Source of the DNA: Pseudescherichia sp039594205
GTDB taxonomy: Bacteria; Pseudomonadota; Gammaproteobacteria; Enterobacterales; Enterobacteriaceae
DNA length: 7,362 nt
Reading direction: 5' to 3'
Assembly (NCBI GenBank): GCA_039594205.1
Contig: JBCNNW010000137.1
Location: forward strand, 1-7,362
Shown one piece after another: positions 5,336 through 7,362 of the stretch (its first letter is position 1; the number at the start of each line of letters is the position of its first letter). Below the pieces are notes generated by a model. The model made no database searches. It was not told where the DNA came from and saw nothing but the letters and a program-made list of their open reading frames with translations. Both the position numbers and the translations under genes were made by a program.

Positions 5336-5794
5336 CTAAGGGCGGATGGTGCGCATGATCGGGTTCTGCAGGGAGATCAGCGTCTCGGTGGACTGGATCT
5401 CATCAATTGTTTGGATCTTGTTGATAAGTACCTGCTGGAGGGCATCGATCGAGCGGCACATCACCTTAATAAAGATGCTGTAGTGGCCAGTGGTGTAGTA
5501 GGCCTCAGTGACCTCCTCCAGGCTCTCGAGCTTCGCCAGCGCCGACGGATAGTCCTTGGCGCTCTTCAGAATGATGCCGATAAAGCAGCAGACGTCGTAG
5601 CCGAGCTGTTTCGGGCTGACGTCAATGCGCGCACCGGTGATGATGCCCGCCTGTTTCATCTTCTCTACCCGGACGTGGATGGTGCCAGGGCTGACGCCAA
5701 ACTGCTTCGCCAGTTCGGCATAGGCGGTACGGGCATTGGCCATCAGCGCTTCCAGAATGCCCCGGTCGAGGTTGTCGATCTGGTAACTTTCCAT
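5336..5794 (-). CDS. asnC: Lrp/AsnC-family transcriptional regulator AsnC
   Basis: DNA-binding regulator that in E. coli activates asnA (asparagine synthetase A) when asparagine is scarce and represses its own gene. The product is 152 residues, the same as E. coli, with near-complete identity by eye. The N-terminal winged helix-turn-helix covers about residues 8-55 (AYAELAKQFGVSPGTIHVRV at 24-43 includes the recognition helix). The C-terminal RAM/effector domain begins near 66, with the conserved TTGHYSIFIKVMC segment at 101-113. The ATG at 5792-5794 has only a weak ribosome-binding site. Its usual divergent partner asnA is not here: the next gene is viaA, 35 bases away on the same strand. 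A conserved reading frame suggests the regulator is still under selection, perhaps for autoregulation or other targets. Confidence 0.97.
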   Translation of the reverse strand: MESYQIDNLDRGILEALMANARTAYAELAKQFGVSPGTIHVRVEKMKQAGIITGARIDVSPKQLGYDVCCFIGIILKSAKDYPSALAKLESLEEVTEAYYTTGHYSIFIKVMCRSIDALQQVLINKIQTIDEIQSTETLISLQNPIMRTIRP

Positions 5795-5829
5795 AAATTT
5801 CAGCCACTATTTTAGTTGTTGAGTTGAGC

Positions 5830-7281
5830 TTAACGCTTCCAGCGACGCAGCAGGCGGCTGCGCATACCGGTGTCAAAGCGCCAGATATGATCGAAAATGC
5901 GCATGATCCCCGGCTTGCCGTGAGCGGACATCGCTACCGCGTGAAAGCGATGCTGATGCACCTGCTGTAGCGTTTTGATCTGATTGACCACCTCGTCAGG
6001 CAGGCGCTGGGCGATAAAGTCTGAGATCACCACCGCGTCGGCATCCGCCCACTCACCGCCCTGCATCCGCTCGATCACGGCGCGAAAGCAGCTGGCGAGA
6101 TCGGTTCCACCGCGAAAACGCTGGCTCAGGAAGCGGATCGCCTCCTCTAAACCCTGCGATCCCGACAGCTCATAGCGTACCACCTCGCTGGAAAAGAGCA
6201 TGATATAGCAGCGTCGGTTATCTGCCAGCGCGACACGCATCAGCGCCAGACAGAACGCCTTGGCACACTGCTCATTAAACCCTCCCATTGAACCAGAGGT
6301 ATCGACGCAGATAATAAACGGCCCGCGGGGTTGCTCATCGACGCTCTGATGCACTACCGGGCGCTGGGTGATCTTCTCCCGCCAGGCTTCGCCGTGCAGG
6401 CGGTAGGTGAGAAGCTGCTTCTCTACCAGCCGCCGGTAGAACTCATACTCCAGCTCGGTAATGCCGAGGGTCGCAAGCTCGGGCGGCAGCAGGCGCAGAA
6501 TATCATCGCTCTGCTGGAGGCCGTCTACCTGCTCCGGCACCGAGGCTGGCTCGCGCACCAGCGTCCGGAAAGTCTCCATCGGTGAGTCCTTTTTCGGTAC
6601 CGACTTTGCTTCCCGGGAGCGACCGAGCTGCTCGGCCAGCTGTTTCAGCTCCGGCTGCTCGGCAAGAAAGTCGCCATAGCGGACGATAAGCTGATAGTCA
6701 CCGCGTTTCAGCTGCCCGGCGCTCATATCCCATAGCCTTCCGGCGGCGTTTTCATTCTCAATCAACACCGATTCTAGCTGGCCGCTCAGCTTCATGCGCT
6801 CCTGAACCTCGCTTAAGAGCTGCTCGCGCTCCTCCTCCAGCAGCTGCTGGTTGAGCGTGGTCGCCTGCACCACCAGGCTTAACCGCCAGCGCTGTAAAAA
6901 GAGCGTATGCAGTGCGGGAGTAAGGGTGGGGTTATCGGCGATCAGCTGGCTGGCCTGCCCGGCATAGGGCGAGTGCACCTTCGCCAACAGGGTAAGGATC
7001 TGCGGAAGCTGCACAATAAACTGCGGCGTCGCCAACAGCTGGGTTTGCTGGTAGCAGAGAAACTCTTCGGTCAGCTCTGGCGGAACCGGCGTCTCCTTTA
7101 GTCGGCTTCTTAGCGCCTCTCGCCAGCGCGGGATGTCATCGGTAATGGCGCGCCTGAGCCGGGGAAACTTTTCAAAGAACACCGCCAGCTGCGGTGAGGC
7201 CAGCAGGGCGACGATCAGCTCCTCAATCAGTCCCTCTTCACCCACTGCCAGCATCACGTTCAGCGTGTCGAGGGTGATCAT
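5830..7281 (-). CDS. viaA: VWA-domain protein ViaA, partner of RavA ATPase
   Basis: Von Willebrand factor A domain protein that works with the MoxR-type AAA+ ATPase RavA and stimulates its ATPase. In E. coli the pair is linked to respiratory complexes, iron-sulfur proteins and aminoglycoside sensitivity under low oxygen. It is 483 residues, equal to E. coli ViaA. The N-terminal two thirds is mostly helical with a charged coiled-coil-like part (about 145-170). The VWA domain starts near 320, with the metal-site motif DTSGS (D327, S329, S331), T393 in GGTDLAS and D421 in VVISDF. The C-terminus is RLLRRWKR. Its ATG (7279-7281) overlaps the ravA stop in an ATGA, indicating translational coupling. 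No terminator is visible after the TAA at 5830-5832, and asnC begins 35 bases further on. Confidence 0.97.
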   Translation of the reverse strand: MITLDTLNVMLAVGEEGLIEELIVALLASPQLAVFFEKFPRLRRAITDDIPRWREALRSRLKETPVPPELTEEFLCYQQTQLLATPQFIVQLPQILTLLAKVHSPYAGQASQLIADNPTLTPALHTLFLQRWRLSLVVQATTLNQQLLEEEREQLLSEVQERMKLSGQLESVLIENENAAGRLWDMSAGQLKRGDYQLIVRYGDFLAEQPELKQLAEQLGRSREAKSVPKKDSPMETFRTLVREPASVPEQVDGLQQSDDILRLLPPELATLGITELEYEFYRRLVEKQLLTYRLHGEAWREKITQRPVVHQSVDEQPRGPFIICVDTSGSMGGFNEQCAKAFCLALMRVALADNRRCYIMLFSSEVVRYELSGSQGLEEAIRFLSQRFRGGTDLASCFRAVIERMQGGEWADADAVVISDFIAQRLPDEVVNQIKTLQQVHQHRFHAVAMSAHGKPGIMRIFDHIWRFDTGMRSRLLRRWKR

Positions 7282-7362
7282 TGCCGGGCCTGTTTGATCT
7301 GCGCGCCAACGTCCTGCAGGCTGGCTTCAATGCGCCCTAACCAGTCGCTATGAATAAACAGG
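7278..7362 (-). CDS. ravA: MoxR-family AAA+ ATPase RavA, C-terminal end only
   Basis: Only the last 27 codons and the stop are in the window; the gene continues past the right edge. Minus-strand translation ends in SDWLGRIEASLQDVGAQIKQ followed by ARQ and TGA (7278-7280). The residues resemble the RavA C-terminus as I remember it, and the position directly ahead of viaA with a 4-base ATGA overlap is the standard ravA-viaA arrangement. RavA is a hexameric ATPase that binds the inducible lysine decarboxylase and acts with ViaA. The identification rests mostly on synteny because the ATPase domain is outside the window. Confidence 0.88.
   Translation of the reverse strand, partial: LFIHSDWLGRIEASLQDVGAQIKQARQ

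Noticed and set aside
5329..5344. CGCC/GGCG hairpin at the asnC stop as a terminator
   Set aside because: The stem is only about four bases and the T-rich run is on the wrong side for minus-strand transcription.
5276..5815. 179-codon plus-strand open frame opposite asnC
   Set aside because: It covers the asnC gene and mioC promoter antisense. I considered it as a possible asnA remnant because it has the expected strand, but it shows no resemblance to asparagine synthetase, and it sits opposite asnC instead of beside it.

Overview
This window is the replication-origin neighbourhood of an enterobacterial chromosome. All six complete protein genes and the two partial ones match, closely and at the same length, proteins known from Escherichia coli (compared from memory). 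The oriC sequence also lines up with E. coli oriC, box for box and with the same spacing. The source is therefore a member of the Enterobacteriaceae close to Enterobacter, Klebsiella or Escherichia; I cannot name the genus from this sequence alone.

Every protein gene lies on the minus strand, so transcription runs from high to low coordinates. From the right edge: the 3' end of ravA (7278-7362) overlaps viaA (5830-7281) by four bases. Only 35 bases later comes asnC (5336-5794), then mioC (4796-5245), oriC (about 4512-4796), mnmG (2533-4422), rsmG (1792-2415), a 614-base AT-rich gap holding the atp operon promoter, atpI (797-1177) and atpB (1-788, cut by the left edge). A paired REP/BIME element sits between mnmG and rsmG.

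The genes fall into four functional groups. mnmG and rsmG modify tRNA and rRNA; atpI and atpB begin the F1Fo ATP synthase operon; mioC and asnC are the usual right-hand neighbours of oriC; ravA and viaA encode an AAA+ ATPase and its VWA-domain partner. The mioC promoter carries DnaA boxes, and the mioC and mnmG promoters flank oriC, which is the usual way transcription is coupled to initiation in this family.

I see no undescribed multi-gene system here. Two departures from the familiar layout deserve attention. First, asnA, the asparagine synthetase gene that normally lies divergently between asnC and viaA and is the classical target of AsnC, is missing. Second, the rightmost DnaA box of oriC (R4), normally one of the strongest, has a substitution in its core, while R2 and R3 also differ from E. 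coli. The rsmG-atpI gap also holds short repeated motifs that the annotated genes do not explain.
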